64,000 nucleotides of DNA from Candidatus Accumulibacter sp. ACC003 (GCF_907163085.1 NZ_CAJQTX010000009.1:434001-498000), one strand, 5' to 3'; shown: positions 19,173-28,804, counted from the first letter of the stretch. The notes: generated by a model not told the origin, from the sequence alone. Translations and numbers: made by a program.

Positions 19173-20081
19173 TCAGCCGTCGCCCAGCCCCCAGTACGTC
19201 CGATCGCCAAAGGTGCTCTTCAGCTGGTCGATAAACAGCCGTACCCGCAGCGGCAAGTGCCGGCGCTGCGGGAATACCGCATAGATGCCTACTGGTGGCG
19301 CCGCATAGTCGTCGAGTAGCGAGCACAAGCGACCACTGCGCAGGTCTTCACCGACCTCCCAGACCGACCGCCACGCCAGACCCTTGCCGGCCAGCGCCCA
19401 TTCGTGCAGGACCGCGCCATCGTTACACTCGAAAGTCCCCGACACCTTGCGCTGCAGCACTTCACCCGCGACCGCGTCGCGCAGCGCCCAGCCCCCTTGT
19501 TGATCGAGCGACAAACAGTCGTGCGTGGACAGGTCAGCAGGTATCAGCGGCACGCCGTGCCGCGCCAGGTAGGCCGGACTGGCGACGACCACTCGGCGCA
19601 TCTCGCCCAACTTGCTGCTGACCAGACTCGAATCGGCCATTTCGCCGATACGCACCGCACAGTCGACGCTTTCCTTGAGCAGGTCTACGACGCGATCGCT
19701 CAGATCGAGGCGAACGCTGACGTCGGGATTGGCCTCCATGAATGCCGCCACCTGCGGCGCTACATGACGACGCCCGAAACCGGCCGGAGCGGACACCCTC
19801 AGATGACCGCTGGCGCGGATGCCACCGAGCGACACCGCCGCCTCGGCGTTCGCCAGGTCATTGAGGATCCGCTGGCAGTCCTCGAGGAAGGCTTGCCCTT
19901 CGAAGCTCAGCGACAGCTTGCGCGTCGTTCGCAGCAGCAACTTGACGCCGAGACGAGCCTCCAGCGCGTCAAGCCGGCGGCCGATCACCGCCGGCGTGAC
20001 GGTTTCGAGCCTGGCCGCCGCCGACAGACTGCCACGCGTCGCCGAATCGACGAAGGCACGGATTTGCTTGAGGTGATCCAT
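19173..20081 (-). CDS. LysR-type transcriptional regulator
   Basis: DNA-binding regulator of 302 residues. The N-terminal winged helix-turn-helix is clear (MDHLKQIRAFV, GSLSAAARLETVTPAVIGRRLDALEARLG, LLLRTTRKLSLS), followed by a periplasmic-binding-protein-like effector domain with HLRVSAPAGFGRRHV. The layout resembles the DsdC/YafC-type single regulators. It is divergent from malate synthase with 116 bases between the start codons, the classic position for a LysR protein controlling its neighbour. Control of aceB is therefore a reasonable guess but unproven. Confidence 0.93.
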   Translation of the reverse strand: MDHLKQIRAFVDSATRGSLSAAARLETVTPAVIGRRLDALEARLGVKLLLRTTRKLSLSFEGQAFLEDCQRILNDLANAEAAVSLGGIRASGHLRVSAPAGFGRRHVAPQVAAFMEANPDVSVRLDLSDRVVDLLKESVDCAVRIGEMADSSLVSSKLGEMRRVVVASPAYLARHGVPLIPADLSTHDCLSLDQQGGWALRDAVAGEVLQRKVSGTFECNDGAVLHEWALAGKGLAWRSVWEVGEDLRSGRLCSLLDDYAAPPVGIYAVFPQRRHLPLRVRLFIDQLKSTFGDRTYWGLGDG

Positions 20082-20106
20082 CGTCTCGATTACATACCAG
20101 AAGTAA

Positions 20107-20159
20107 AAGATACTTTGATTTTAATCGCTCTTATCTTCTACGGCCGCATTGAATATAAT
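20107..20159 (+). promoter_or_regulatory. aceB promoter region and candidate operator
   Basis: Between the divergent LysR gene and aceB, TATAAT occurs at 20154-20159. The inverted pair AAGATA and TATCTT (near 20107 and 20131) could bind the LysR protein. No consensus -35 box is seen at 17 bases. Confidence 0.4.
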
Positions 20160-20197
20160 CTTGCATCGCAGCATAAACCTTAGCCAGGAGCCACCGC

Positions 20198-21796
20198 ATG
20201 AGCCTCAATCTGCCCGCCGGGATGGAAATCACCGCCCCCATCCAGCCTGCTTACGAATCGATTCTAACCGCCGACGCGCTGGCTCTGGTGGCCAAACTGC
20301 ACCGTGCCTTCGAAGGTGTTCGACAGGAGTTGCTGCAGGCGCGCACCGACCGTCAAGCGGCAATCGACGCCGGCGAGATGCCCGACTTCCTGCCCGAAAC
20401 CAGGAACATTCGTGAAGGTGACTGGCGCGTTGCCCCGCTGCCCAAAGCGCTCGAGCGTCGCCGCAGCGAAATCACCGGCCCGGTCGAAGCCAAAATGGTG
20501 ATCAACGCCTTCAACTCGGGCGCCGACTCGTACATGGCTGACTTCGAGGACTCGAACAGCCCGAAGTGGGACAACCAGATTCAGGGCCAGGTCAACCTCT
20601 ACAAGGCAATCCGGCGCGAGCTGTCGTTCGTCAACGAAGCGGGCAAGGAGTACCGGTTGAACGACCAGGTCGCGACCCTGCAAATCCGTCCGCGCGGCTG
20701 GCACCTCGACGAAAAGCACGTGACCGTCGACGGCCGGCGCGTTTCCGGCGGCATCTTCGACTTCGCGCTGGTCTTCTTCCACAACGCCCGCGAGCAGGTC
20801 GCGCGTGGCGCCGGCCCGTTCTACTATCTACCGAAGATGGAGTCGCATCTCGAAGCGCGGCTGTGGAACGACATCTTCGTAATGGCCCAGGAGCACATCG
20901 GGCTGCCGCAGGGAACGATCAAGGCGACGGTGCTGGTCGAAACGATTCTGGCGACCTTCGAGATGGAAGAGATTCTCTACGAACTCCGTGAGCATTCGGC
21001 CGGGCTCAACGCCGGGCGCTGGGATTACATCTTTTCGTGCATCAAGAAGTTCAAGAAGAACCCCGACTTCTGCCTCGCCAACCGCGCGGCGATCACCATG
21101 GAAGTCCCGTTCATGCGCAGCTATGCGCTGCAACTCGTCAAGATCTGCCATTCGCGCGGTGCGCCGGCAATGGGCGGCATGAGCGCGCTGATCCCGATCA
21201 AGAACGACCCCAAGGCCAATGAAAAAGCGCTGGCCGGAATCCGTCACGACAAGGCGCGCGACGCCAATGACGGCTTTGACGGTGGCTGGGTCGCGCACCC
21301 GGGCCTGGTCTCGATCGCTGCCGAGGAGTTCCAGAAAGTGCTCGGCGACCGCCCGAACCAGTGGGACAAGCAACGCCACGAGGTCTTCACGGCCGCTGAC
21401 TTCCTCGACTTCCAACCCTCGCAACCGATCACCGAAGCCGGCGTGCGCAACAACATCAACGTCGGCATTCACTACCTCGGCAGCTGGCTGACCGGCAATG
21501 GCTGCGTGCCGATCCACAACCTGATGGAAGACGCGGCGACCGCGGAAATCTCGCGCTCGCAGGTCTGGCAATGGGTGATCTCGCCAAAAGGCGTTCTCGA
21601 CGACGGCCGCAAGGTCACCGCCGAAATGGTGCGCGGGATGATCGCCGAAGAACTCGCCAAGGTGAAAGCAGCGGTCAGCGCGCAGGGCGAAGACACCGCC
21701 ACCTATGATCAAGCGGCGGAGATTTTCGACAAGATGTCGCTGACCCCGGACTATCCCGAGTTCCTGACACTGCCGTTGTACGAAGCAATGGACTGA
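20198..21796 (+). CDS. aceB: Malate synthase A
   Basis: Second glyoxylate-shunt enzyme of 532 residues, condensing glyoxylate with acetyl-CoA to malate. Family segments present: ADFEDSNSP, YYLPKMESHLEARLWNDIF, GTIKATVLVETILATFEMEEIL and RWDYIFSCIKKF, with the C-terminal GNGCVPIHNLMEDAATAEISR region holding the catalytic Asp. Length is that of form A (about 530), not form G (about 720). The start has AGGAG seven bases upstream. Hairpins follow the stop at 21811-21838 and 21851-21879 and may end the transcript, though only a short T stretch follows. Confidence 0.97.
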   Translation: MSLNLPAGMEITAPIQPAYESILTADALALVAKLHRAFEGVRQELLQARTDRQAAIDAGEMPDFLPETRNIREGDWRVAPLPKALERRRSEITGPVEAKMVINAFNSGADSYMADFEDSNSPKWDNQIQGQVNLYKAIRRELSFVNEAGKEYRLNDQVATLQIRPRGWHLDEKHVTVDGRRVSGGIFDFALVFFHNAREQVARGAGPFYYLPKMESHLEARLWNDIFVMAQEHIGLPQGTIKATVLVETILATFEMEEILYELREHSAGLNAGRWDYIFSCIKKFKKNPDFCLANRAAITMEVPFMRSYALQLVKICHSRGAPAMGGMSALIPIKNDPKANEKALAGIRHDKARDANDGFDGGWVAHPGLVSIAAEEFQKVLGDRPNQWDKQRHEVFTAADFLDFQPSQPITEAGVRNNINVGIHYLGSWLTGNGCVPIHNLMEDAATAEISRSQVWQWVISPKGVLDDGRKVTAEMVRGMIAEELAKVKAAVSAQGEDTATYDQAAEIFDKMSLTPDYPEFLTLPLYEAMD

Positions 21797-21810
21797 GGCG
21801 GCGCTGAATT

Positions 21811-21880
21811 CGGCCACGGCAACGACTGCCCGTGGCCGGCACAGCGTTCGAGGCGCCAGGCGGGATACGCCGGGCGCCTT
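21811..21880 (+). terminator. Tandem hairpins after aceB (weak terminator)
   Basis: A 9-bp stem CGGCCACGG / CCGTGGCCG (21811-21838) is followed by AGGCGCC / GGCGCCT (21851-21879) with a short TTTC end. U-tracts are poor, so termination is a guess. Confidence 0.4.
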
Positions 21881-22058
21881 TCGTCGTTCTGCGCTCCCGC
21901 CGCGGTTCGCGCGGCAGTCTTCACTGAGCATTTGTGCGAAAATGCGCAGCTTCCGGTGCGCCCTCGCCTGACCGGCGTAGTGCCCCACAGTCGCCCGCGG
22001 CCGGCCGCCAAGCCAGGTTTGTGCGGGCCACGCCAGACAGCAAGGATCGCCCCGCCTT

Positions 22059-22805
22059 ATGCCTGACCTCGCTTCGCCGACCTTCTGGCTCGCTGTCCTG
22101 CAAATCATCGCCATCGACATTCTGCTCGGCGGCGACAACGCCGTAGTCATTGCCCTGGCCTGCCGCAAGTTGCCCGAAGCGCAGCGCAACAAGGGAATTT
22201 TTTGGGGCGTCGTCGGCGCCATCGCGCTGCGCGTCGTGCTGATCTATTTCGCCCTGCAGCTGCTGGCGGTTGTTTACCTGAAGATCATCGGTGGCCTGCT
22301 GCTCTTCTGGATCGGCATCAAACTGGTCATCCCTGAACAAGAAGATGCGCACGGCAAGGTCGTCGGCAGCGCCTCGCTGGCGGGAGCCATCAAGACGATC
22401 ATCGTCGCCGACGCCGTGATGAGCGTCGACAACGTCATCGCCGTGGCCGCCGCCTCGCACGGCTCGATCATTCTGGTCGTCTTCGGAATCGCCGTGTCGA
22501 TTCCGATTGTCGTCTGGGGCAGCAAACTGGTCCTGGCTCTGATGGATCGATTCCCGATCGTGATCACCGCTGGTGGTGCACTGCTCGGCTGGATCGGCGG
22601 CGGCATGCTGCTCACCGACCCGGCGCTGCCGGCGGCCTGGCGCGAGATCGTCCCACATGGCCACTACCTGGCGTCGGCACTCGGTGCGCTGCTGGTCATT
22701 GCCGTCGGAAAATGGCTGGCCAGCCGGCAGCTCCGAGCGCAGCGCAGCGTCAGCACCGCCCGGGCGGCGAACGAACAAGCATTGAGCGAAGGAGAACAGC
22801 AATGA
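22059..22805 (+). CDS. TerC/YjbE-family integral membrane protein
   Basis: Membrane protein of 248 residues with about seven helices. TerC-type motifs: DILLGGDNAVVIALAC at the start and ADAVMSVDNVIAVAA in the middle, each placing Asp/Asn residues in the membrane where TerC proteins are thought to bind metal. TerC relatives export manganese and help metallate secreted enzymes. Its stop overlaps the next ATG (ATGA at 22802-22805), so it is coupled to the universal stress gene. I looked for the manganese yybP-ykoY riboswitch in the 260-base leader and did not recognise it. Confidence 0.88.
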   Translation: MPDLASPTFWLAVLQIIAIDILLGGDNAVVIALACRKLPEAQRNKGIFWGVVGAIALRVVLIYFALQLLAVVYLKIIGGLLLFWIGIKLVIPEQEDAHGKVVGSASLAGAIKTIIVADAVMSVDNVIAVAAASHGSIILVVFGIAVSIPIVVWGSKLVLALMDRFPIVITAGGALLGWIGGGMLLTDPALPAAWREIVPHGHYLASALGALLVIAVGKWLASRQLRAQRSVSTARAANEQALSEGEQQ

Positions 22806-23230
22806 AACCGCATTGGTTAATCCCCGTCGACGGCTCGCCAGCCGCTCTGCGCGCCGTTGATCACGTCGTCCGCGACCCGGTGACCAGCGCCGTCGTCGCC
22901 AGGATTAGTCTGCTGAACGTGCAGCCACCACTACCCTCCGACGTCACCCGTTTTGTCAGCAGCAGCGTCGTCCAGGACTACCATCGCGAGACCGCCAACG
23001 CCGCCCTGGCCGACGCTCGCAGCAAGCTGGAGGCGGCCGGAATCGCGTACGCACCGCATATCGTCGTCGGCGACGTCGCCCAGACCATCGCCGACTTCGC
23101 CCGCGAGCAAGCTTGCACGCTGATCATCATGGGGTCGCGTGGCCTCGGCTCGGTGCGCGGCATCCTGCTCGGCTCGATAACCACCAAGGTCGTTCATCTG
23201 ACCGAGCTACCGGTAATGGTCGTGAAATAA
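22802..23230 (+). CDS. Universal stress protein (UspA family)
   Basis: Cytoplasmic protein of 142 residues. The ATP-binding type of Usp is indicated by GSRGLGSVRGILLGS, which fits G-x2-G-x9-G-S. The N-terminal strand ends in PVDGSPAALRAVDHV. The ATG overlaps the terC stop by four bases and is preceded by GGAG, so I prefer it to upstream in-frame codons. Family members bind ATP and are induced by stress; the specific role is unknown. Confidence 0.93.
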   Translation: MKPHWLIPVDGSPAALRAVDHVVRDPVTSAVVARISLLNVQPPLPSDVTRFVSSSVVQDYHRETANAALADARSKLEAAGIAYAPHIVVGDVAQTIADFAREQACTLIIMGSRGLGSVRGILLGSITTKVVHLTELPVMVVK

Positions 23231-23285
23231 GGCGCTCGTCAGACGGCGCCCGCTGCCCGAGCAGCGCGACGAAGGCGACTACTCG

Positions 23286-24617
23286 CTACAGGACGTAGCG
23301 CGACAGGTCCTCGTTCTTGGCCAGCTCGACGAGACGACCGTCGACGTAGCCGGCATCGATGGCCAGCCGCTCCGCCCCCCCCTGTCCAGCCGAGAAGGAG
23401 ACCTCTTCAAGCAGTCGCTCCATGACCGTGTACAAGCGCCGCGCACCAATGTTCTCGGTCCTTTCGTTGACCGACCAGGCGATCTCGGCCAGACGGCGGA
23501 CGCCATCGGCGGCGAAGGCCAGGGTCACGCCCTCGGTGCTCAGCAAAGCTTCATATTGCTTGGTCAGGCAGGCGTCGGTCTGCGTCAGAATGCATTCGAA
23601 GTCGGCCACAGACAACGAATCGAGTTCGACGCGAATCGGAAAACGACCCTGCAACTCCGGGATCAGGTCCGACGGTTTCGCCAGGTGGAAGGCGCCGCTG
23701 GCAATGAACAGCACATGATCGGTACGAATCATCCCGTACTTGGTCGACACCGTCGTCCCTTCAACCAGTGGCAGCAAGTCACGCTGCACGCCCTGGCGCG
23801 AGACGTCGACGCCGTGCGTCTCGCTGCGTGAAGCGATCTTGTCAATTTCGTCGAGAAAGACGATGCCGTTCTGCTCGAGGTTACGCACCGCCTCGAGCTT
23901 GACCTCCTCGTCGTTGACCAGCTTCGCCGCCTCCTCGTCGATCAGCAAGCGGCGCGCATCGGAAATCTTGAGTTTGCGCGCTTTCTTGCGACCGCCACCG
24001 ATGTTCTGGAACATGCCCTGAATCTGCGAGGTCAGCTCCTCCATTCCCGGCGGCGCGAAGATCTCGGCCTGCATCGACGGTGCCGCGACCTCGATCTCGA
24101 TTTCCTTGTCGTCCAGCCCCCCTTCGCGCAGCTTCTTGCGGAATTTTTGCCGCGTCGAGCCGTCTTCGCTCGGCTGGCCGTCATTGAACGAAGCGCCGCG
24201 CGCGGGCGGCAGCAGAGCGTCGAGTACGCGCTCTTCGGCGGCGTCCTGGGCGCGCTCGCGAACGCTCGTCATCGCCTGCTCGCGGCCACTCTTGACGGCA
24301 ATCTCGGCGAGATCGCGGATGATCGTTTCGACGTCGCGACCGACATAGCCGACCTCGGTAAACTTGCTCGCTTCGACCTTGATGAACGGCGCGTTGGCCA
24401 GCCGCGCCAGGCGGCGCGCGATTTCGGTCTTGCCAACGCCGGTCGGGCCGATCATCAGGATGTTCTTCGGCGTTATCTCCTGACGCAGGGGCTCGGCCAC
24501 CTGCGCGCGTCGCCAGCGGTTACGCAGCGCGATCGCCACGGCCTTCTTGGCTTTGCCCTGGCCCACGATGTGTTTGTCCAGTTCGGATACGATTTCCTGC
24601 GGGGTCATGGACGACAT
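23286..24617 (-). CDS. hslU: ATP-dependent protease ATPase subunit HslU
   Basis: AAA+ unfoldase of 443 residues, partner of HslV. Walker [16 protein letters not shown] is near 58-72, the variable I-domain spans about 110-245, Walker B is in VFLDEIDKI near 255, and the C-terminal ends in ENLSRYVL-like LSRYVL, which docks into HslV. Its start is 2 bases after the hslV stop. An alternative ATG three codons in (MTPQEIV) is equally possible. Confidence 0.97.
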   Translation of the reverse strand: MSSMTPQEIVSELDKHIVGQGKAKKAVAIALRNRWRRAQVAEPLRQEITPKNILMIGPTGVGKTEIARRLARLANAPFIKVEASKFTEVGYVGRDVETIIRDLAEIAVKSGREQAMTSVRERAQDAAEERVLDALLPPARGASFNDGQPSEDGSTRQKFRKKLREGGLDDKEIEIEVAAPSMQAEIFAPPGMEELTSQIQGMFQNIGGGRKKARKLKISDARRLLIDEEAAKLVNDEEVKLEAVRNLEQNGIVFLDEIDKIASRSETHGVDVSRQGVQRDLLPLVEGTTVSTKYGMIRTDHVLFIASGAFHLAKPSDLIPELQGRFPIRVELDSLSVADFECILTQTDACLTKQYEALLSTEGVTLAFAADGVRRLAEIAWSVNERTENIGARRLYTVMERLLEEVSFSAGQGGAERLAIDAGYVDGRLVELAKNEDLSRYVL

Positions 24618-24619
24618 GG

Positions 24620-25156
24620 CTACTCAAGTACCTCGATGGTCAAGTTCTGATTGGTGTAAATGCACAGCTCGCTGGCAATCAGCAGCGACTTGCGGACGAT
24701 CTCGGCAGGATCGAGTTCGCTGTTTTCCAGCAGCGCGCGTGCGGCCGAGTGGGCAAAAGCGCCGCCCGAGCCAATCGCCACGATCCCGTATTCGGGCTCG
24801 ACGACATCGCCATTGCCGGTAATGATCAGCGAATTGTCACGGTCGGCGACCGCCAGCATGGCCTCCAGCCGGCGCAGTGCGCGATCGCTGCGCCAATCCT
24901 TGGCGAGTTCTACCGCCGAGCGCAGGAGATTACCCTGGTGCTTGTCGAGCTTGGCTTCGAAACGCTCGAACAGGGTAAAGGCATCGGCGGTGCCGCCGGC
25001 AAAGCCAGCGAGAATCGCCCCCTGATGAATACGTCGAACCTTGCGTGCGCTGGCCTTGATCACCAGATTGCCGAGCGTTACCTGACCGTCGCCGGCCATC
25101 GCCACGCACGCGCCCCGGCGAACGGACAAAATCGTCGTCCCGTGGTACTGATCCAT
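24620..25156 (-). CDS. hslV: ATP-dependent protease proteolytic subunit HslV
   Basis: Proteasome-like threonine protease of 178 residues. The sequence begins [15 protein letters not shown]; the catalytic Thr is exposed by removal of the short propeptide. [11 protein letters not shown] and [29 protein letters not shown] are diagnostic. Upstream gene is a STAS protein (gap 20 bases), downstream is hslU (gap 2 bases); the three probably form one operon. Confidence 0.97.
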   Translation of the reverse strand: MDQYHGTTILSVRRGACVAMAGDGQVTLGNLVIKASARKVRRIHQGAILAGFAGGTADAFTLFERFEAKLDKHQGNLLRSAVELAKDWRSDRALRRLEAMLAVADRDNSLIITGNGDVVEPEYGIVAIGSGGAFAHSAARALLENSELDPAEIVRKSLLIASELCIYTNQNLTIEVLE

Positions 25157-25176
25157 CGAGCACTCCTGTTATTGGT

Positions 25177-26421
25177 CTAGTTTCTGGCAAGCTCGATGTC
25201 GGCCACGGCGCGCAGCCCGACGACGCGAAACAACTCGGCAAGCAGGTGGTTGGGGTGACGGACGACGATCTGCCGACCCGTCCGCTTGACCACCGACAGC
25301 ACGTTCAGCAAGGCGCCGGCGCTGAGGAAGTCCATGCGCGTCAGCGTCGAACAATCGACCACTACCGGATCGTTGGCCGCGGCGTAAGCCGCCAGATCGC
25401 CAAAACGTACGCCCTTGATTTCACCTTTGATGACATAGGCTTCGGTCAGCAACTGGTCGGCAGCCGCCAGCACCAGCGGCGATGGTTCGGCTTCCGCGAC
25501 GCGATCAAATTCCCACGACGGTGGCGAAATTTCGAAGGTCACCGCATAGTTGATCGCCATTTCCTCGAAAATCTCAAACTGCCCACGCAGCTGACACAGT
25601 TCGAGGTTCAGCAACCAACAAGCACGGCCGTCGGACCGGGCAGCCGCGATCTGACTATCCAGGAGCACCGCCAGGTGATCGCGGCCGCGCAGCTCAATCT
25701 CTCCTTTACTCCTGCGGGCGTTCTGCAGGACGGCCAGAAGACGCTCACAGCCACCAGCGTCAAGCTTGCGCACTTTCGACAGATCAAGGCGAAGATGCGG
25801 GTTCTTCTTGAGCGCCGCCCGGACAACTTCGAATCCGGCATCGTTGTCGCCGGTCAACTCGCCCTTGAAGAGGACCGTCCCGACGACCTTGGCCTGAACG
25901 GCGACGGGCGCAGCAAGGTCGCGCCAGATCGGCGGCGATTTCTCGAAAGAGCGTGCGTAGTCGACGGCCAGCGCCTCGAACGCCGCTTTCTGGCCGGTCA
26001 CTCGGAAGAGGTCGAAAAGCATCAACCAGAAGCGCTCGCCAGAACCCAAGCCGTTCTCGCGCGCCGACCGTTCCAACACCGTTCGCGCCACGTCGTCCTG
26101 GCCGTTGGCAAAAAGCATCGCCGCCTCTTCGGCCGCAGCGTCGATCGGGTCGGCTTCGGCTTCGAGCTGGAACTCGGCAGCCAGCTCGCTGAAAACGAAC
26201 TCGCTGAGTTCCAGCGGCGGGCCTTCGGTTTGGGTCACCGGCGAGGAGAACGTCGCGTCCGAGCGGACGAAAACACCTACCGGCACCGATGACGACGGCT
26301 TCGGTGTTTCGTCTGCGGCATCCGAAGCAAGGCCGCGCGCGTCGTTCGGTCGCGGCACCGCTGCTGGCCGGGCAACCATTTTCTTTTCCGGCGGCTGCTT
26401 CTTGAAAAACGAAAAAACCAT
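25177..26421 (-). CDS. STAS-domain protein
   Basis: Protein of about 414 residues with an anti-sigma-factor-antagonist (STAS)-like C-terminal domain: ACVIKGEIKGVRF, VVVDCSTLTRMDFLSAGALLNVL and QIVVRHPNHLLAELFRVVGL. A second, weaker STAS-like unit lies in the middle (KVVGTVLFKGELTGD, LRLDLSKVRKLDAGGCERLLAVLQNA). The N-terminus is a Lys/Pro-rich linker and an acidic helical region. I chose the start MVFSFFKKQPPEKK at 26421; the frame opens to 26472. It precedes hslV and hslU on the same strand. The partner is unknown; a phosphorylatable Ser is not certain. Confidence 0.75.
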   Translation of the reverse strand: MVFSFFKKQPPEKKMVARPAAVPRPNDARGLASDAADETPKPSSSVPVGVFVRSDATFSSPVTQTEGPPLELSEFVFSELAAEFQLEAEADPIDAAAEEAAMLFANGQDDVARTVLERSARENGLGSGERFWLMLFDLFRVTGQKAAFEALAVDYARSFEKSPPIWRDLAAPVAVQAKVVGTVLFKGELTGDNDAGFEVVRAALKKNPHLRLDLSKVRKLDAGGCERLLAVLQNARRSKGEIELRGRDHLAVLLDSQIAAARSDGRACWLLNLELCQLRGQFEIFEEMAINYAVTFEISPPSWEFDRVAEAEPSPLVLAAADQLLTEAYVIKGEIKGVRFGDLAAYAAANDPVVVDCSTLTRMDFLSAGALLNVLSVVKRTGRQIVVRHPNHLLAELFRVVGLRAVADIELARN

Positions 26422-26680
26422 GGCTGGGCAGAGTAGCGAGCGTGGCCTGACGACAAAATCATCTTGTAACACATCGTCCGCTGCACTGCAATTTCAATCC
26501 CGGCGAATCGCGGTATCTGGCGGCACGGTCTAGCGTCGGCACCGCCGCCAAACTCGCGCAAGGCGAAGCAATCGGCCAGAGAGCATCGGCAGAACGCCCG
26601 GAGCAAGCCGCAGCGGCTAGCGGTCATGGCCATTCGCGCCCCCCGACCCTGGCACTTCGCGCGGCAGCGAACAGCAAGCT
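26422..26680 (+). other. Intergenic region between divergent genes
   Basis: The start of the region between the STAS gene and the DUF1223 gene. No gene supported. The right end merges with dispersed repeat copy R4. Confidence 0.4.
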
Positions 26681-26712
26681 TCGTGAGTCGCGGCGGCGAC
26701 CAGGCGTAAGGT
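26681..26712 (+). repeat. Dispersed palindromic element, partial copy R4
   Basis: TTCGTGAGTCGCGGCGGCGAC matches the core of copies at 8373 and 46115, and TAAGGT (26707-26712) occupies the end position. The upstream hairpin module is not visible. Located 50 bases upstream of the DUF1223 start and in the same orientation. Confidence 0.5.
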
Positions 26713-26761
26713 TTTCAGCGCGCCGGACGACCATCGGTCAAACAACCTTCAGGAGAAAGCA

Positions 26762-27598
26762 ATGCCTTCCGCCAGTAGATGGCCAACAGCAGTCGCGGCG
26801 CTGAGCCTACTTGGCCTGGCCGGGCCGTCATCGGCGGCGCAGATCGCGACTTGCGCCAAGCACAGTCCAGCGCATCGCGTCGCGCTGGTCGAGCTGTACA
26901 CTTCGGAAGGCTGCAGTAGCTGCCCGCCGGCAGATCGCTGGTTGGCTGAACTGTCGCAGCGCTTTTCGGACGAACAACTGCTGGCCTTGTCTCTACACGT
27001 CGATTACTGGGATGACATCGGCTGGCGCGATCCTTTCGCGCAGCCGCGCTTCGCCGAACGTCAGCGATGGCTGAGCAATCTGGCGGCAGCCAGCACGATT
27101 TACACGCCCGAGGTCTTTACCGGCATGAAAGAAACTCGCGACTGGCACCAGCAGGCGCCTTTTTCCAAGCGCGTCGAGGCCATAAACCGCTTGCCGGCGG
27201 CGGCCGACATCGCTCTGCAGATGCAGTCGGCGGGCGACTCTGCGCTGGATCTCGAAGCACGCTTCACGCTGCGCGACCGGCCTCCTTCGGCGCCGACGGC
27301 AGAAGCGATCGTGGTGATTTACGAAGACGCGCTGCGCAGCGAAGTTCGTGCCGGCGAGAACCGCGGCGTCAGCCTGCAGCACGAACGCGTGGTGCGCTTC
27401 TGGTCTACGCCGATTGCGCTGAACGCGCCAACCGGGCAGACGGTCTGGCGGCAAACGCTGACGCTCCCGGCCAACTGGCGGCGCGAGCGTCTGCGTCTGG
27501 CGGCATTTGTTCAGGACCGGCGAGCGGGCGAGGTACTGCAGGCGCTGGCGATAGCCGACTGCGCCTGGCAACAGCCCGCCACTCAAATCAACGGTTAA
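26762..27598 (+). CDS. Exported DUF1223 thioredoxin-like protein
   Basis: Secreted protein of 278 residues. A signal peptide covers residues 1-26 (ending SSAAQ). The DUF1223 hallmark ELYTSEGCSSCPPADRWL near 44-60 carries a C-x2-C pair on a thioredoxin-like fold, and LHVDYWDDIGWRDPF follows. The ribosome-binding site is AGGAG in AGGAGAAAGCA directly before the ATG. It is followed closely by exported MsrB and MsrA, suggesting an envelope redox or oxidative-damage role; that is inference. Confidence 0.88.
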   Translation: MPSASRWPTAVAALSLLGLAGPSSAAQIATCAKHSPAHRVALVELYTSEGCSSCPPADRWLAELSQRFSDEQLLALSLHVDYWDDIGWRDPFAQPRFAERQRWLSNLAAASTIYTPEVFTGMKETRDWHQQAPFSKRVEAINRLPAAADIALQMQSAGDSALDLEARFTLRDRPPSAPTAEAIVVIYEDALRSEVRAGENRGVSLQHERVVRFWSTPIALNAPTGQTVWRQTLTLPANWRRERLRLAAFVQDRRAGEVLQALAIADCAWQQPATQING

Positions 27599-27617
27599 TT
27601 TTTTTATGGAGAAAGCA

Positions 27618-28139
27618 ATGGATCGTCGTCAATCACTGAAATGGCTGGGCGGCCTGTCGGCCTTGATTCTGCCGGTTGCCGCCAGCGGCCCCAGTTGGGC
27701 CAGCGGGGCCAGCGCCGACGCTGGCAAGGGACTGCAGAAGTCGAAGGCCGAATGGGCCACCTTGCTGCCGCTGCCGGCTTACCGTGTCCTCTTCGAGGAA
27801 GATACCGAGCGCGCTGGCAGCAGCCCGCTGAACCAGGAGAAGCGTGACGGTTCCTTCGTCTGCGCCGCCTGCTACCTGCCGCTGTTCGACAGCTCGGCCA
27901 AATACGAGAGTGGTACCGGCTGGCCCAGCTTCTGGCAGCCTCTGCCGGCGGCGGTGGCGACCAAGATCGACTTCAAGATCATCTATCCGCGCACCGAGTA
28001 CCACTGCGCGCGCTGCGGCGGACATCAGGGCCATATCTTCAATGACGGCCCCAAGCCGACGGGCAAACGCTATTGCAACAACGGCCTGGCGCTGCTCTTC
28101 GTGCCGCGCGACGAGAAGTTGCCGGAGCTGCGGGCATGA
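27618..28139 (+). CDS. msrB: Exported peptide-methionine (R)-S-oxide reductase MsrB
   Basis: Repairs methionine-R-sulfoxide. Residues 1-30 form a signal with twin-arginine character (MDRRQSLKWLGG then hydrophobic run). Zinc Cys pairs are CAAC and CARC, the catalytic Cys lies in RYCNNGLALLF, and YESGTGWPSFW is the family signature. The usual segment after the catalytic Cys is (V/I)NSASL; here it is NNGLALL. I chose the ATG at 27618, which follows GGAGAAAGCA; another ATG four codons upstream is possible. The stop overlaps the msrA ATG (ATGA, 28136-28139). Confidence 0.93.
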   Translation: MDRRQSLKWLGGLSALILPVAASGPSWASGASADAGKGLQKSKAEWATLLPLPAYRVLFEEDTERAGSSPLNQEKRDGSFVCAACYLPLFDSSAKYESGTGWPSFWQPLPAAVATKIDFKIIYPRTEYHCARCGGHQGHIFNDGPKPTGKRYCNNGLALLFVPRDEKLPELRA

Positions 28140-28762
28140 GCGGGCGCCTGCCGCTCGCCGGGCTCGCTGCCCTCGGCCCCTTGCTGCTGCTACTCGGCGC
28201 TGACGCCAGCGCTGCCGAACTGCCCGCGGCCAAAACAGCCGCCAGCAGCAGCGCGATTTTTGCGGCTGGCTGTTTCTGGTGCAGCGAGGCCGATTTCGAG
28301 AAAGTGCCGGGCGTTACGGCCGTCGAGTCCGGCTATACCGCTGGCCAGACGCTCAACCCGACGTACGAACAAGTCAGTTCGGGAAGCACCGGCCACACCG
28401 AGGCGGTGCGCGTCTTCTACGACCCGCAAAAAATCAGCTACGGACAACTCGTCGAATACTTCTGGCGGCACAGCGATCCGACCGCCAGGAACCGGCAGTT
28501 CTGCGACGTCGGCAGCCAGTACCGCAGCGGCATCTACTGGCAGAGCGAGAACGAACGCAAGGTCGTCGAAAGCAGCCGCGACGCCCTTCTGGCCAGCGGC
28601 AAGCTGCCGCGCATCGAGACCGAAATCGCCGCCGCAACGACCTTCTACCCGGCTGAAGAGTACCACCAGGACTACTACAAGAAGAATCCCATCCGTTACG
28701 CCTACTACCGTAGCGGCTGCGGCCGCGACCAGCGGATCGAGAAGATCTGGGGAAGCCACTAA
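28136..28762 (+). CDS. msrA: Exported peptide-methionine (S)-S-oxide reductase MsrA
   Basis: Reduces methionine-S-sulfoxide, 208 residues. A signal sequence (LPLAGLAALGPLLLLLGADASAA) precedes the mature domain, which begins with AIFAAGCFWCSEADFEKVPGV, holding the catalytic Cys of GCFWC. Further family parts are GYTAGQTLNPTYEQVSSGSTGHTEAV, the DPTARNRQFCDVGSQYRS region and the YPAEEYHQDYYKKNP end. The ATG overlaps the msrB stop. With MsrB both stereoisomers are covered in the envelope. Confidence 0.95.
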   Translation: MSGRLPLAGLAALGPLLLLLGADASAAELPAAKTAASSSAIFAAGCFWCSEADFEKVPGVTAVESGYTAGQTLNPTYEQVSSGSTGHTEAVRVFYDPQKISYGQLVEYFWRHSDPTARNRQFCDVGSQYRSGIYWQSENERKVVESSRDALLASGKLPRIETEIAAATTFYPAEEYHQDYYKKNPIRYAYYRSGCGRDQRIEKIWGSH

Positions 28763-28804
28763 GGCGCGTCGCTGGCGAGGCCGCCGGCGACCGCCGCCAG
28801 ACGC

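Noticed and set aside
21797-22058. yybP-ykoY manganese riboswitch before the terC gene
   Set aside because: The conserved cores of that riboswitch could not be recognised; only GC hairpins were seen.
20828-22222. A long open frame of 464 codons on the minus strand over aceB
   Set aside because: A GC-rich shadow frame; the plus strand encodes a clear malate synthase and the product has no recognisable motifs.
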